In this document: piece by piece, positions 35,428-44,794 of the stretch | Layout: each line of letters begins with the position of its first letter | Numbering within the stretch: position 1 is the stretch's first letter | Assembly: GCF_014931715.1 (NCBI RefSeq) | Contig: NZ_CP063164.1 | Location: 124,001-188,000, forward strand | DNA length: 64,000 nt | Direction of reading: 5' to 3' | DNA from: Sulfurovum indicum | GTDB lineage: Bacteria > Campylobacterota > Campylobacteria > Campylobacterales > Sulfurovaceae | Translations under genes and position numbers: made by a program | Notes under the pieces: generated by a model | The model's database searches: none | What the model was told of the DNA's origin: nothing | What the model saw: the letters and a program-made list of their open reading frames with translations, nothing else

Positions 35428-36690
35428 ATGGGTAACGCTTTAACTCAAAAAATCCTGATCACATTGGGATTCCTTTTTGCGTACAGAGTTTTAGCCTATA
35501 TTCCTACTCCGGGTGTTGACCTTGGTGTTATCAAAGAGTTCTTTGACAGTAACACCAACAACGCCCTTGGGATGATGAATATGTTCTCTGGTAATGCTGT
35601 TGAGCGCTTGAGTATCATCTCCCTGGGTATTATGCCTTACATCACCGCATCCATCGTTATGGAACTTCTTGCAGCAACTTTCCCCGCACTTGGACAAATG
35701 AAAAAAGAACGTGACGGTATGCAGAAGTATATGCAGATCATTCGTTATTTCACCATTTTCATTACAGTTGTTCAGGCAATTGGTGTCTCTATGGGACTTC
35801 AAAGTATGACAGGACGTGCAGGGCAGAGTGCAGTCATGATAGATCCGGTAATGTTTACCGTATTGACAACCTTCTCCATGCTGACAGGAACCATGCTGCT
35901 TATGTGGATCGGTGAGCAGATCACTCAAAAAGGAATAGGAAACGGTATTTCACTTATTATCTTTGCCGGTATTGTTTCAGGCTTGCCTTCAGCAATAGGT
36001 AATACGATCAGAGCAGTGAATGCAGGTGAAATGAACTTTCTGCTTGTACTTGGTATTCTGGCGATCATGCTTATTACGATCCTTGCTATTATCTATGTCG
36101 AGCTTGGAGAAAGACGTGTACCTATCTCCTACTCAAGAAAGACGATAATGCAGAACCAAAGCAAGAGAGTGATGAACTACATTCCTGTAAAAGTGAATCT
36201 TTCAGGGGTAATTCCTCCAATCTTCGCTTCGGCTGTACTGATGTTCCCGCTTACAATGCTTCAGGCCAGTACAAATCCGATCATTACTGCGATCGCTGAT
36301 ACATTGGCTCCGGGTGGTATCGTCTTTAATGTAGCAACTTTCTTCCTGGTTGTTTTCTTTGCATTCTTTTATGCATCTATCGCATTCAATGCAAAAGATA
36401 TTGCTGACAACCTTAAAAGACAGGGTGGATTCATTCCTGGTGTCAGACCCGGAGAACACACCAAAGAGTTTCTGAATGAAGTTGCCAGCAGACTGACAGG
36501 TTCGGGTGCAGTCTATCTCGGTATTATTTCTACGGTACCGTTCGCGGTTATCTCCGGAATGGGAGCAAGCTTTTACTTCGGTGGAGTTTCTGTACTGATC
36601 ATCGTGCAGGTAGCACTTGATACGATGAGAAAGATAGAAGCGCAAAGAACAATGAACCAGTATGATACCCTAGGTAATGTAGGTTTATAA
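35428..36690 (+). CDS. secY: preprotein translocase subunit SecY
   Basis: 420 aa with ten predicted membrane segments, starting at KILITLGFLFAYRVLAYIPTPGVD. It forms the protein-conducting channel of SecYEG. Conserved blocks include ITASIVMELL, GIGNGISLIIFAGIV, ERRVPISYSRK, and GFIPGVRPGEHT near the C-terminus. Its TAA overlaps the map ATG by one base. Its place between rplO and map is the standard spc-operon layout. Confidence 0.98.
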   Translation: MGNALTQKILITLGFLFAYRVLAYIPTPGVDLGVIKEFFDSNTNNALGMMNMFSGNAVERLSIISLGIMPYITASIVMELLAATFPALGQMKKERDGMQKYMQIIRYFTIFITVVQAIGVSMGLQSMTGRAGQSAVMIDPVMFTVLTTFSMLTGTMLLMWIGEQITQKGIGNGISLIIFAGIVSGLPSAIGNTIRAVNAGEMNFLLVLGILAIMLITILAIIYVELGERRVPISYSRKTIMQNQSKRVMNYIPVKVNLSGVIPPIFASAVLMFPLTMLQASTNPIITAIADTLAPGGIVFNVATFFLVVFFAFFYASIAFNAKDIADNLKRQGGFIPGVRPGEHTKEFLNEVASRLTGSGAVYLGIISTVPFAVISGMGASFYFGGVSVLIIVQVALDTMRKIEAQRTMNQYDTLGNVGL

Positions 36691-37457
36691 TGGCAATTGC
36701 TATCAGAAAACCGGACGAGATCGCCAAGCTCAAAGCAGCCGGCGAGATCGTCGGAAATACACTGCAATATCTCCAATCAATCATTAAACCGGGTATGACA
36801 CTCAAAGAGATCGATGCATTAGGTGAAGCTTTCATTCGCGAAGCCGGTGCCATTCCTTCCTTTAAAGGACTCTACGGATTTACAGGTTCGGTCTGTACTT
36901 CTCTCAATGAAGTCTGTATCCACGGTGTTCCGGATAATACAGTGGTCAAAGAGGGTGATATACTTGGACTTGATATCGGAACCAAACTTGACGGATATTT
37001 CGGTGACGCTGCGATCACGATGGCAGTAGGGGAGATTTCCGCTGAAGATGAAGCGCTTATTGAGTGTGCCAAGGGTGCACTCTATCATGCCATTGATTCT
37101 ATCAAGGTTGGTATGCGTTTTAAAGAGTTGACCAAGATACTCGAAGATTATATTACCGGTGCCGGATTTGTTCCTTTGCGTGATTATTGCGGTCACGGTA
37201 TTGGTACGAAGCCACATGATGAACCGAATATTCCCAATTATCTTGAGGGCAAACCCAACCAGGGACCCAAGATAAAGAATGGTATGGTCTTTTGCCTGGA
37301 GCCCATGGTATGCCAGAAGAGCGGCAATCCTGTACTGCTGGAAGACCGTTGGTCTGTTCTCAGTGAAGACAGGCAGCGTACGGCACACTATGAGCACCAG
37401 GTAGCTGTAGTGGACGGTAAAGCGATCATATTGACTGAAGCGACAGCTTCTGTATAA
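36690..37457 (+). CDS. map: methionine aminopeptidase, type I
   Basis: 255 aa pita-bread metalloprotease that removes N-terminal Met from nascent proteins. Metal ligands are visible: Asp in LDIGTKLDGYFGD (two), His in GHGIG, Glu in CLEPM and Glu in HYEHQ. No N-terminal extension. Coupled to secY by a one-base overlap. Confidence 0.97.
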   Translation: MAIAIRKPDEIAKLKAAGEIVGNTLQYLQSIIKPGMTLKEIDALGEAFIREAGAIPSFKGLYGFTGSVCTSLNEVCIHGVPDNTVVKEGDILGLDIGTKLDGYFGDAAITMAVGEISAEDEALIECAKGALYHAIDSIKVGMRFKELTKILEDYITGAGFVPLRDYCGHGIGTKPHDEPNIPNYLEGKPNQGPKIKNGMVFCLEPMVCQKSGNPVLLEDRWSVLSEDRQRTAHYEHQVAVVDGKAIILTEATASV

Positions 37458-37483
37458 CATAGTAGAAAGACAAGGAATTCAAA

Positions 37484-37702
37484 ATGGCGAAAGATGACGT
37501 AATCGAAATCGACGGTAAAGTGATTGAAGCGTTGCCGAATGCAACCTTCAGAGTAGAGCTTGACAACGGACATGTCATTCTCTGTCATATCGCGGGGAAG
37601 ATGAGAATGCACTATATCAAGATCCTTCCCGGTGACAAGGTGAAAGTTGAATTGACACCGTACAGTCTTGATAAAGGGCGTATCACTTTCAGATACAAAT
37701 AG
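37484..37702 (+). CDS. infA: translation initiation factor IF-1
   Basis: 72 aa S1/OB-fold protein ([20 protein letters not shown], then [20 protein letters not shown]). Blocks the A site during initiation. Last gene of this transcript, followed by a strong terminator. Confidence 0.98.
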   Translation: MAKDDVIEIDGKVIEALPNATFRVELDNGHVILCHIAGKMRMHYIKILPGDKVKVELTPYSLDKGRITFRYK

Positions 37703-37709
37703 TCTGCCG

Positions 37710-37747
37710 GGTGTTGTCTGCTGACAACACCTTTTTTATTTTTTTGG
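37710..37747 (+). terminator. rho-independent terminator after infA
   Basis: GGTGTTGTC (37710-37718), loop TGCT, GACAACACC (37723-37731), then a T-rich tail. A perfect 9-bp stem; ends the rpsJ-infA transcript. Confidence 0.9.
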
Positions 37748-37817
37748 TACCGTCAGGAGACACCATCCTGCATAAATCCCTCATTAAACACACAATATAA
37801 GAAAACGTTAAAATAAA

Positions 37818-37997
37818 TTTGGGTATAATCCTCCTCCCTATTACTATAGGTATAGGAAACTGCGCGAAGAATCTTTGATTAATTCGCACCGATTACTCAA
37901 GGGTTGGATCGCTACAACATCCGCGATCCACGCAACAAACGGGCTTTGCCCAAGGTGCTGAACAGAAATGTTCTATTAAATCACAGGAGTCACCATT
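37818..37997 (+). promoter_or_regulatory. promoter and structured leader of the rpmJ-rplQ operon
   Basis: TTTGGGTATAAT with the -10 at 37824-37829 (same extended box as the S10 operon). The roughly 160-nt leader can fold: GGATCGC/GCGATCC (37906-37912, 37923-37929), GGGC-TTT-GCCC (37941-37951) and GAAC/GTTC (37960-37972), then AGGAG before rpmJ. In many bacteria the S13/S4 operon leader is the target of ribosomal-protein autoregulation, so this is a candidate of that kind. It shares no obvious sequence with the E. coli alpha leader. Confidence 0.6.
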
Positions 37998-38111
37998 ATG
38001 AAGGTTAGACCATCAGTAAAAAAAATGTGCGATGATTGCAAAGTCATTAAGCGCAAGGGTATCGTACGCGTGATTTGTAAAAATCCAAAACATAAACAGA
38101 GACAAGGATAA
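37998..38111 (+). CDS. rpmJ: 50S ribosomal protein L36
   Basis: 37 aa, [20 protein letters not shown] onwards. Zinc-ribbon form: Cys11, Cys14, Cys27 and His32 present. RBS AGGAG. Starts the alpha-type operon, two bases before rpsM. Confidence 0.97.
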   Translation: MKVRPSVKKMCDDCKVIKRKGIVRVICKNPKHKQRQG

Positions 38112-38113
38112 AC

Positions 38114-38476
38114 ATGGCACGTATTGCAGGTGTTGATTTACCACAAAAGAAAAGAATGGAGTATGCACTTACTTACATTTACGGTATCGGCTTGACAACT
38201 TCAAGACAAATTCTTGACAGAACAGGTATCAGCTATGACAAAAGAGTTCATGAGCTGACAGATGCTGAAGCAGCAACGATCCGTAACGACATCCAAGAGC
38301 ATGTTATGGTGGAAGGGGATCTTCGTAAGAAGGTAACACTTGACATCAAAGCATTGATGGATCTCGGTAACTACAGAGGACTCAGACACAGAAGAGGTCT
38401 TCCTGTACGTGGACAAAAAACAAAGACAAATGCGCGTACCCGTAAAGGTAAGCGTAAAACTGTCGGTGCAGCGTAA
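38114..38476 (+). CDS. rpsM: 30S ribosomal protein S13
   Basis: 120 aa. Starts [22 protein letters not shown]-terminal [20 protein letters not shown] tail contacts the P-site tRNA. Forms intersubunit bridges with L5. Confidence 0.99.
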   Translation: MARIAGVDLPQKKRMEYALTYIYGIGLTTSRQILDRTGISYDKRVHELTDAEAATIRNDIQEHVMVEGDLRKKVTLDIKALMDLGNYRGLRHRRGLPVRGQKTKTNARTRKGKRKTVGAA

Positions 38477-38489
38477 GGAGTAGCGAAGT

Positions 38490-38864
38490 ATGGCAAAGAA
38501 AAAAGCAAAAAAAAGTATTGCTAAAGGTGTCGTATACGTAGCGGCTACTTTTAACAATACAGTGATCACAGTAACAGATGAAATGGGTAATGTTATCTCT
38601 TGGAGTTCTGCCGGAGCACTGGGGTTCAAAGGTTCGAAGAAATCAACTCCTTTTGCAGCGACAGAAGCAGTTGCAGATGCAATGGCAAAAGCGAAAGAAC
38701 ATGGTATTAAAGAAGTCGGGATCAAAGTTCAAGGTCCTGGTTCAGGTAGAGATACAGCAGTAAAATCAATCGGTGCGACAGAAGGGATCCGTGTAACATT
38801 CCTCAAGGATATTACACCACTTCCACATAACGGTTGTAGACCACCTAAGAAGAGAAGGGTATAA
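38490..38864 (+). CDS. rpsK: 30S ribosomal protein S11
   Basis: 124 aa. Platform protein near the E site. Typical [21 protein letters not shown] and C-terminal [17 protein letters not shown]. Confidence 0.99.
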   Translation: MAKKKAKKSIAKGVVYVAATFNNTVITVTDEMGNVISWSSAGALGFKGSKKSTPFAATEAVADAMAKAKEHGIKEVGIKVQGPGSGRDTAVKSIGATEGIRVTFLKDITPLPHNGCRPPKKRRV

Positions 38865-38866
38865 GC

Positions 38867-39493
38867 ATGGCAAGATATAGAGGTCCAGTTGAAAAACTAG
38901 AAAGAAGACTTGGTGTTGATCTTGGTTTGAAAGGTGAGAGAAGACTTGCCGGAAAATCAGCATTGGAAAAAAGACCATATGCGCCAGGACAACATGGACA
39001 GAGACGTACAAAGATCAGTGAATACGGTCTACAGCTTCAAGAGAAGCAAAAAGCGAAGTTCATGTACGGTGTTTCCGAAAAGCAGTTTAGAACACTTTTT
39101 AAAGAAGCGAACAGAAGAGAAGGGAATACAGGGGCAATCCTTATTCAGCTTCTTGAGCAGAGACTTGACAACGTCGTTTACAGAATGGGATTTGCAACAA
39201 CAAGAGCATCTGCAAGACAATTTGTAAACCATGGACATGTACTTGTTGACGGTAAACGTGTTGATATTCCGTCATTCAGAGTCAAAGCAGGTCAAAAGAT
39301 CGAAATTAGAGAAAAAAGCAAGAACAATCCTCAAATCCTTAGAGCAATCGAGCTGACCAACCAGACTGGTATGGTCGAGTGGGTTGACGTAGACAAAGAG
39401 AAGCTTTTCGGTATCTTTACAAGAGTTCCGGAAAGAGAAGAGATTTCAATCCCAGTGGAAGAGCGTCTAATCGTTGAGCTATACTCTAAATAA
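38867..39493 (+). CDS. rpsD: 30S ribosomal protein S4
   Basis: 208 aa. Zinc-free form: no Cys cluster at the N-terminus ([20 protein letters not shown]). S4 RNA-binding domain near [20 protein letters not shown]. Primary 16S rRNA binder and, in E. coli, regulator of the alpha operon. Confidence 0.99.
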   Translation: MARYRGPVEKLERRLGVDLGLKGERRLAGKSALEKRPYAPGQHGQRRTKISEYGLQLQEKQKAKFMYGVSEKQFRTLFKEANRREGNTGAILIQLLEQRLDNVVYRMGFATTRASARQFVNHGHVLVDGKRVDIPSFRVKAGQKIEIREKSKNNPQILRAIELTNQTGMVEWVDVDKEKLFGIFTRVPEREEISIPVEERLIVELYSK

Positions 39494-39512
39494 TCGTAGT
39501 AAAGGCTAGTTA

Positions 39513-40514
39513 ATGAGAAAAATTAAAGTTGCACCATTTATGCCGACAGAAGTAGAAGTAAATGAGATCAGCGCCAACCGCGCTGAGATCATTGCGTATC
39601 CTTTTGAGAGCGGTTATGCTGTTACACTCGCTCACCCGTTAAGACGTTTGATCCTTGGATCATCGATCGGGTATGCACCGATTTCTGTAAAGATAGAGGG
39701 TGCAGCACATGAGTTTGACACTATCAGAGGTATGCACGAAGATGTGGCTGTATTTATCATCAACCTCAAGAACATCCGTTTTAAGATCAAAGATGAGAGT
39801 GACAGAGTTGAATTGAAATACAGCTTTTCAGGACATAAAGAGGTGACTGCACAAGATCTCAACAATGATCAGATCGAAGTTGTGAACGGGGATCTGCCAT
39901 TGGCAACACTGAATGAAGACGCAGAGTTGAACTTCACTGTTGTTATCGCAAAAGGGATCGGATATGTACCGAGCGAAGACCTTAGAGATGATGTTGCCGA
40001 AGATGCGATCGCACTGGATGCATTCTTTACACCTGTAAGAAAAGCAAATTATAAGATCGATCCTGTATTGGTTGAAGACAATCCGAACTTCGAGAAGATC
40101 ACATTTGATATCGAAACAGATGCTCAGATCGGTCCTGTTGAAGCATTTACCAATGCACTGGAAGTGATGAATAAACAGCTTTCAGTCTTTAATGGTGTAC
40201 TTGATGTGAATATCAGCGCACCTGCACCGAGAAAAAGCGGTGATGAGAGTGAACTCAAACCATTCCTTCAGACCGTTGACTCTCTGGGCTTGAGTGCAAG
40301 ATCATTCAACTCACTTGACAGAGCCGGGATAAAATATCTTGGTGAACTGGTATTGATGAGTGAGAACGAGATCAAGAATATCAAGAACCTCGGTAAGAAA
40401 TCCCTTGATGAGATCAATGAGTGTCTTGTAGAACACGGATTTGGTCCGGAGTTTGAACTTGCAGAGAATACAAGAGTAAATCTTGTGAAAAAAATAGAGC
40501 AGCTTAAAGTATAA
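39513..40514 (+). CDS. rpoA: RNA polymerase alpha subunit
   Basis: 333 aa. N-terminal dimerisation/assembly domain (ANRAEIIAYPFESGYAVTLAHPLRRLILGSSIG) and C-terminal helix-hairpin-helix domain (SARSFNSLDRAGIKYLGELVLMSENEIKNIKNLGKKSLDEI), which binds UP elements and activators. Standard alpha-operon position between rpsD and rplQ. Confidence 0.99.
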   Translation: MRKIKVAPFMPTEVEVNEISANRAEIIAYPFESGYAVTLAHPLRRLILGSSIGYAPISVKIEGAAHEFDTIRGMHEDVAVFIINLKNIRFKIKDESDRVELKYSFSGHKEVTAQDLNNDQIEVVNGDLPLATLNEDAELNFTVVIAKGIGYVPSEDLRDDVAEDAIALDAFFTPVRKANYKIDPVLVEDNPNFEKITFDIETDAQIGPVEAFTNALEVMNKQLSVFNGVLDVNISAPAPRKSGDESELKPFLQTVDSLGLSARSFNSLDRAGIKYLGELVLMSENEIKNIKNLGKKSLDEINECLVEHGFGPEFELAENTRVNLVKKIEQLKV

Positions 40515-40540
40515 GCGTCTCTTTAGAATAAAGGAAAGAT

Positions 40541-40891
40541 ATGAGACATAAACACGGATACCGTAAACTTAACAGAACGTCTTCCCATAGAGCTGCATTG
40601 CTCAAGAATCTTGCTATTGCTTTGACGAAAGAGGGAAGAATCGAGACTACACTGCCAAAAGCAAAAGAGCTTAGAAGTTACTATGAGAAGCTCATTACAA
40701 AAGCTTCTGCCGGTGATTTCAATGCACATAGAGCAATTTTTGCGATGCTGCAGGACAAAGAGTGTACCAATAAGATCGTTACTGAGATCGCACCTAAGTA
40801 TGCGGACAGAAACGGTGGTTACACCAGAATCATCAAAACACGTATGAGAAGAGGTGATGCAGCACCTATGGCGATTATCGAACTCGTATAA
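40541..40891 (+). CDS. rplQ: 50S ribosomal protein L17
   Basis: 116 aa, starting [20 protein letters not shown]. Sits near the tunnel exit. Last gene of the operon. Confidence 0.98.
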   Translation: MRHKHGYRKLNRTSSHRAALLKNLAIALTKEGRIETTLPKAKELRSYYEKLITKASAGDFNAHRAIFAMLQDKECTNKIVTEIAPKYADRNGGYTRIIKTRMRRGDAAPMAIIELV

Positions 40892-40905
40892 TCGTACTGC
40901 ACTTC

Positions 40906-40950
40906 GTATCACAAGGCTTTGCCTTGGATACAAACCTACTGTTTTTTTTC
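40906..40950 (+). terminator. terminator after rplQ
   Basis: GTATC-A-CAAGGC (40906-40917), loop TTT, GCCTTG-GATAC (40921-40931), with one bulged A, followed after a short gap by eight T. The rest of 40951-41104 holds a TATAAT (41051-41056) that probably serves the nfu operon. Confidence 0.7.
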
Positions 40951-41104
40951 TTACTTTTACAAAAATCATTAAGCCCATTGACAAACTTACACTTTTAGTG
41001 TATAAACAGATATAAAACAAACTATAACAAAAGCTTTACATGGATTTTGTTATAATAATATAACTATAGAGACATCCGGAAGGATGTAAAATGAAGGAGA
41101 AAAG

Positions 41105-41383
41105 TTGATCCCGTTTACAGATGAAGAACTACTGCCGCCGGTAAAAGATGTGATTGAGAAGGTACGCCCTTCCATTAAACTTGACGGTGGTGATATCGAG
41201 TTGATAGATATAAAGAACGGAGTGGTCTATGTACAGCTTCAGGGTGCCTGTGTAGGGTGCGGAAGCAGCGGAACAACACTGAAGTTCGGTGTTGAAAGAC
41301 AGCTGAAGACCCTTATCCATCCTGAGTTGACTGTGATGAATGTACCACAAGGTTTTGAAGATAAACTGGATCAATTAGGATAA
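41105..41383 (+). CDS. NifU C-terminal-like (Nfu) iron-sulfur scaffold/carrier
   Basis: 92 aa from a TTG start at 41105, preceded by AAGGAG. A single Nfu domain: RPSIKLDGGDIELIDI and the cluster-binding Cys-x-x-Cys in GACVGCGSSGTTLK. It carries 4Fe-4S clusters to target apoproteins as a dimer. It is the first gene of a three-gene transcript with the TPR-like gene and murE, separated by one base from the next start. Confidence 0.92.
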   Translation: MIPFTDEELLPPVKDVIEKVRPSIKLDGGDIELIDIKNGVVYVQLQGACVGCGSSGTTLKFGVERQLKTLIHPELTVMNVPQGFEDKLDQLG

Positions 41384-41384
41384 T

Positions 41385-41966
41385 ATGAGTAAAGTAAGTC
41401 CAAATTTATTATTACAACGTGCAGAGAAAGAGTTCCTGGAGGGAGATTACCGTATGGCACTGCAGACCTACGGGCTTCTGTTGAAAGACTACCCTACTAT
41501 GGAAGAGGCAAAGGTGGGTGTTTACCTGAGCGACCTCGGTATTGAAAGTGAAGAAGAAGCACAGGCTCTTTTTGACTATTATCAAGTGATCAAAAAAGAG
41601 AAAGAGAATGCTGCAGATATCATTGATGGGCTTATAGAGTCCCTTTCTGTAACAAAACTGAAGCTCAATGAACTGCTTGTCGATCCGATACAGGAACAGG
41701 TAGAGTATGGTGACGGCATACGATACAGTGATTTTTTGGATCTGGTAAAGAGCAGAGGAAGTTTCAGAAAAGCGTTTGAAGATATTATGTTCTCTACCAA
41801 AGTGGTCATTACCGATAAGGATCAGTTTATCGATTTTGTGACCAAGTTGGCAGAAGAGGGCTTTGATGAGATGGCACTGAACTATCTGGATGCAACAAGC
41901 AGTCTCTTTGGTGATGACCAGGACATCCTGGCACTTTACAACGTGGTCAAAGGCATGAAGCAGTGA
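41385..41966 (+). CDS. TPR-like hypothetical protein
   Basis: 193 aa, soluble. The N-terminus (LLLQRAEKEFLEGDYRMALQTYGLLLKDYPTMEEAKVGVYLSDLG) is one clear tetratricopeptide-like unit. A middle linker and a helical C-terminus (EEGFDEMALNYLDATSSLFGDDQDILALYNVVKG) suggest further repeats. The exact function is unknown. I believe such genes lie next to murE in related genomes (recollection, unchecked). Its stop overlaps the murE GTG by 4 bp. Confidence 0.8.
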   Translation: MSKVSPNLLLQRAEKEFLEGDYRMALQTYGLLLKDYPTMEEAKVGVYLSDLGIESEEEAQALFDYYQVIKKEKENAADIIDGLIESLSVTKLKLNELLVDPIQEQVEYGDGIRYSDFLDLVKSRGSFRKAFEDIMFSTKVVITDKDQFIDFVTKLAEEGFDEMALNYLDATSSLFGDDQDILALYNVVKGMKQ

Positions 41967-43255
41967 AACTCCCTTTCGAAAAGAAGGGGTACACCTTCAT
42001 TACAGATGATACGAACAGTGTAGAGAGTGATACGCTTTTTTTAAAAACAGCGCAGAATACCCCCTATTTTGAGAAGCTTGAAACGAAACCGGAGTATATC
42101 GATGCAACTGAGTTGATCAGGCTTTGGGAACTGGATAGTATGAAGGTGGTCGGTGTAACGGGAACGAACGGGAAAACGACTGTTACTGCCGCTATCTACT
42201 CTTTTCTGCTTGACCTGGGAGAGAAGCCTGCACTTCAGGGAACACGCGGTCTTTTTGCACAGGAACAGCGTCTTGAAGAGAAGAGTATGACTACACCGTC
42301 TATTCTTGAGACACTGCACAACATGAAGCAGACAAGAGAGTTGGGGTGCGAGTACTTCATTATGGAAGTGAGCTCCCATGCGATCGATCAAAAACGCATA
42401 GAGGGGCTGAACTTCGTACTCAAGGTACATACCAATGTCACCAGTGACCATTTGGACTATCATGGAACAGTTGAGGAGTACAGACGTGTCAAAAGTCTCT
42501 TTTTTGCTGATGATACAATGAAACTTCTCAATAAAGATGATATTAAGAGTATTTCCTACAATCCAAGGAATGCCTACAGTTACGGTGTTGATGAGCCGGC
42601 AACCTATAAAGTACAGGCATTTTCCCTGCTGCATGGCATTACAGCAGGTATAAAATATCTGCAGGAAGAGGCCTCTTTTCACTCACCGATGGTAGGTTTG
42701 TTCAATCTCTTTAACCTGATGGCAGCGGTCGGTTCTGTACATCTTCTTACCAAACGTCCAATTCAGGAGATATGTGATGTGGTAGAGAACTTTGCCGGGG
42801 TAGCAGGACGCATGGAAGTTGTCAGTACCGATCCGCTTGTTATTGTGGATTTTGCCCACACTGCTGACGGGATGCATCAGGTACTCGACTCCATTAAAGA
42901 CAGAGATATTTCGGTAGTATTCGGTGCAGGCGGTAATCGTGACAAAGAGAAGCGTCCGCGTATGGGAATGGTCGCAGGCCGTTTTGCAAAAAAGATCTAT
43001 GTTACCAGTGACAACCCGCGTGATGAAGTACCGGAGATGATCCTTGAGGATATTTTGGTCGGACTCGTAGGCAAAGAGCATGTGACAGCTACACCTGACA
43101 GACGGCTTGCCATCAAAATGGCGCTTGATGATCTGGAAGAGGGTGAGGTTCTGCTCATTCTCGGCAAAGGGGATGAGGATTATCAGGAGATCAAAGGGGT
43201 GAAACATCCCTTTGATGATCGTGAGGTTGTCAGAGAGTTACTTGCAGAGAAGTAA
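41963..43255 (+). CDS. murE: UDP-MurNAc-tripeptide synthetase
   Basis: 430 aa from GTG 41963 (GTGA overlap with the previous stop). Mur ligase motifs: GVTGTNGKTTVTAAIY (ATP), HLDYHGTVEEY (with the carbamylated-Lys region following), and DNPRDEVPE, whose DNPR indicates meso-diaminopimelate as the added amino acid. It adds mDAP to UDP-MurNAc-L-Ala-D-Glu. It is shorter than E. coli MurE (about 495 aa), with a reduced N-terminal domain. Confidence 0.95.
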   Translation: MKLPFEKKGYTFITDDTNSVESDTLFLKTAQNTPYFEKLETKPEYIDATELIRLWELDSMKVVGVTGTNGKTTVTAAIYSFLLDLGEKPALQGTRGLFAQEQRLEEKSMTTPSILETLHNMKQTRELGCEYFIMEVSSHAIDQKRIEGLNFVLKVHTNVTSDHLDYHGTVEEYRRVKSLFFADDTMKLLNKDDIKSISYNPRNAYSYGVDEPATYKVQAFSLLHGITAGIKYLQEEASFHSPMVGLFNLFNLMAAVGSVHLLTKRPIQEICDVVENFAGVAGRMEVVSTDPLVIVDFAHTADGMHQVLDSIKDRDISVVFGAGGNRDKEKRPRMGMVAGRFAKKIYVTSDNPRDEVPEMILEDILVGLVGKEHVTATPDRRLAIKMALDDLEEGEVLLILGKGDEDYQEIKGVKHPFDDREVVRELLAEK

Positions 43256-43284
43256 CTCTTTTTGTTTCATATACTTCTTCTGTC

Positions 43285-43324
43285 ACTTTTTTCTTTTTTG
43301 TACTACGACAAAAGAGAAAAAAGT
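43285..43324. terminator. bidirectional terminator after murE
   Basis: A 17-bp arm (43285-43301, ACTTTTTTCTTTTTTGT) and its near-perfect inverse (43308-43324, one mismatch) around a 6-base loop. It separates murE from the convergent membrane-protein gene. Downstream, 43325-43460 contains a REP-like motif GGTGG...CCACC (43406-43423) but no gene. Confidence 0.65.
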
Positions 43325-43460
43325 AACCAAAAAAGAAAAAAACGCAATCACGTGTGACTTTAGATATGTTTCCTCTTAACAACAGCCTTTTTTATGGATG
43401 TGTAGGGTGGACTTCAGCCCACCATTTAATGTTGTTGTAAAGCTGAATATGAAAAAATTG

Positions 43461-43509
43461 CTCATTGCTCATTGCTCATTGCTCATTGCTCATTGCTCAC
43501 TGCTCACTG
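43461..43509. repeat. heptamer array, 5 x CTCATTG + 2 x CTCACTG
   Basis: Seven 7-bp units without interruption. The array runs into the 3' end of the minus-strand gene at 43490, so it encodes the last residues (VSSEQ) and stop. Change in copy number would alter that tail, because 7 is not a multiple of 3. Confidence 0.85.
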
Positions 43510-44794
43510 TATCCATATTCATCTCAAACTTCTCCCCTGTCTCCTGCGTATGTTTGTAGAGTTTCCATGCATGGACGATCTGCCACAGCATCCATCCGAA
43601 AGAGAGTATGGTCAAACCTCCTGCCAGATAGATAAGCGGTGAAATGAAGAGTGCCAATATATATGTGACAAGAGTTGCGAGGTGGATATAGAGGTGTTTC
43701 ATGGCAGTTTTGGGGTGTATGACCTCATGCATCATTGGGGCAGTAAAGTAACCCTGACTGTTAAGGTGGAACCATGTCAGGAATGGCACGATCTTATAGA
43801 ACATGGCAAAAACGATACTCAGGGCAAAACCGGCAAAGGTGATATAACTCAGTGCTGCGATACTCTGCGGCAGGGGTGTCAATGTATCGACGATTCTTAA
43901 GAGCATGCTTACGATCAATACTCCCAGTCCTGTACGCCAGAACCAGACCGTAGCATCGGCAATGGGGCGTTTACGCTGTGTCAGCCGTTTAAGAGTGAGT
44001 ATAGCATAGGCTGCAAGCATAAAGGCAATTATAACAGTGATGATACTCCATGTATCGATAGAAAGAGATGAGAAGATCATACCGATTACAAGAAGTCCCA
44101 AAAGTACAGGAGGCAGATAGTGGCTGAAACTCTTTGGATAGGGAGGTGTCACATAGAACATCTCAATGACCTGAAAAGAGATAGAGATGATCAGCAGTGC
44201 GATCCAGCCGAAGAGTCCGAAGGAGTAGTGGGCAGTTTTAAATCCGGAGTAGTGTACCCCTTCCGTAAGGCCTGAGAGTGTACTGGTAAGATAGAGTGCA
44301 AGTATGGTCAGTATGACCAGTGCAACAAGTGCCGCACTCATCCCCCTGGATGAACTGCTGTGGTTTGGCAGAGCAAGCAGGTTTTTCAGCATGATGAATG
44401 AAATACCAAGGATTGTTCCGCCAAGAAGTGCGGATGCTGTCAGGAAAAGCAGAGGCTTTCCTGTGTGAAATGCCAAAAGCAGAGTAGAAACACCAAAGAT
44501 GAATGGATACTGTACCCAGTTGGCTTTCTGTACGGGTGAAGTAAGCTTGACCCCGGCAATGACCGGCAGCATCTGAAAAAGGGCAGCAAACATGAAAGAG
44601 AGCATAACCCCCAGCGTCAGGGTATGGGTGAGGATGACCGCCTGTATGCTGGAAGCATCAAAGACAGCAGTTTGAAAAAAGAGTATGAGTATACCCGCGA
44701 GGATACCAAAGAGGCTGCCTGAAAAGAAAAAGCGGAAGACTACCGATATAGGCGGTGCCTGATCGAGAGAAAGACCGTTCTGGCTAAACATCAC
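43490..44794 (-). CDS. polytopic membrane protein, NnrS/heme-copper oxidase-like
   Basis: 434 aa with about 12 hydrophobic segments. Histidines in membrane context (LTHTLTLGVMLSFMFAALFQM, SGFKTAHYSFGLFGW, MFYKIVPFLTWFHLNSQ) recall NnrS and subunit-I-like proteins that bind haem. It lies at the end of a four-gene operon with DUF2249, hemerythrin and FmdE-like genes, which supports a role in NO or oxygen stress. Its start overlaps the DUF2249 gene by 11 bp. The last residues are encoded by a variable heptamer repeat. The family assignment is tentative. Confidence 0.65.
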   Translation of the reverse strand: MMFSQNGLSLDQAPPISVVFRFFFSGSLFGILAGILILFFQTAVFDASSIQAVILTHTLTLGVMLSFMFAALFQMLPVIAGVKLTSPVQKANWVQYPFIFGVSTLLLAFHTGKPLLFLTASALLGGTILGISFIMLKNLLALPNHSSSSRGMSAALVALVILTILALYLTSTLSGLTEGVHYSGFKTAHYSFGLFGWIALLIISISFQVIEMFYVTPPYPKSFSHYLPPVLLGLLVIGMIFSSLSIDTWSIITVIIAFMLAAYAILTLKRLTQRKRPIADATVWFWRTGLGVLIVSMLLRIVDTLTPLPQSIAALSYITFAGFALSIVFAMFYKIVPFLTWFHLNSQGYFTAPMMHEVIHPKTAMKHLYIHLATLVTYILALFISPLIYLAGGLTILSFGWMLWQIVHAWKLYKHTQETGEKFEMNMDTVSSEQ

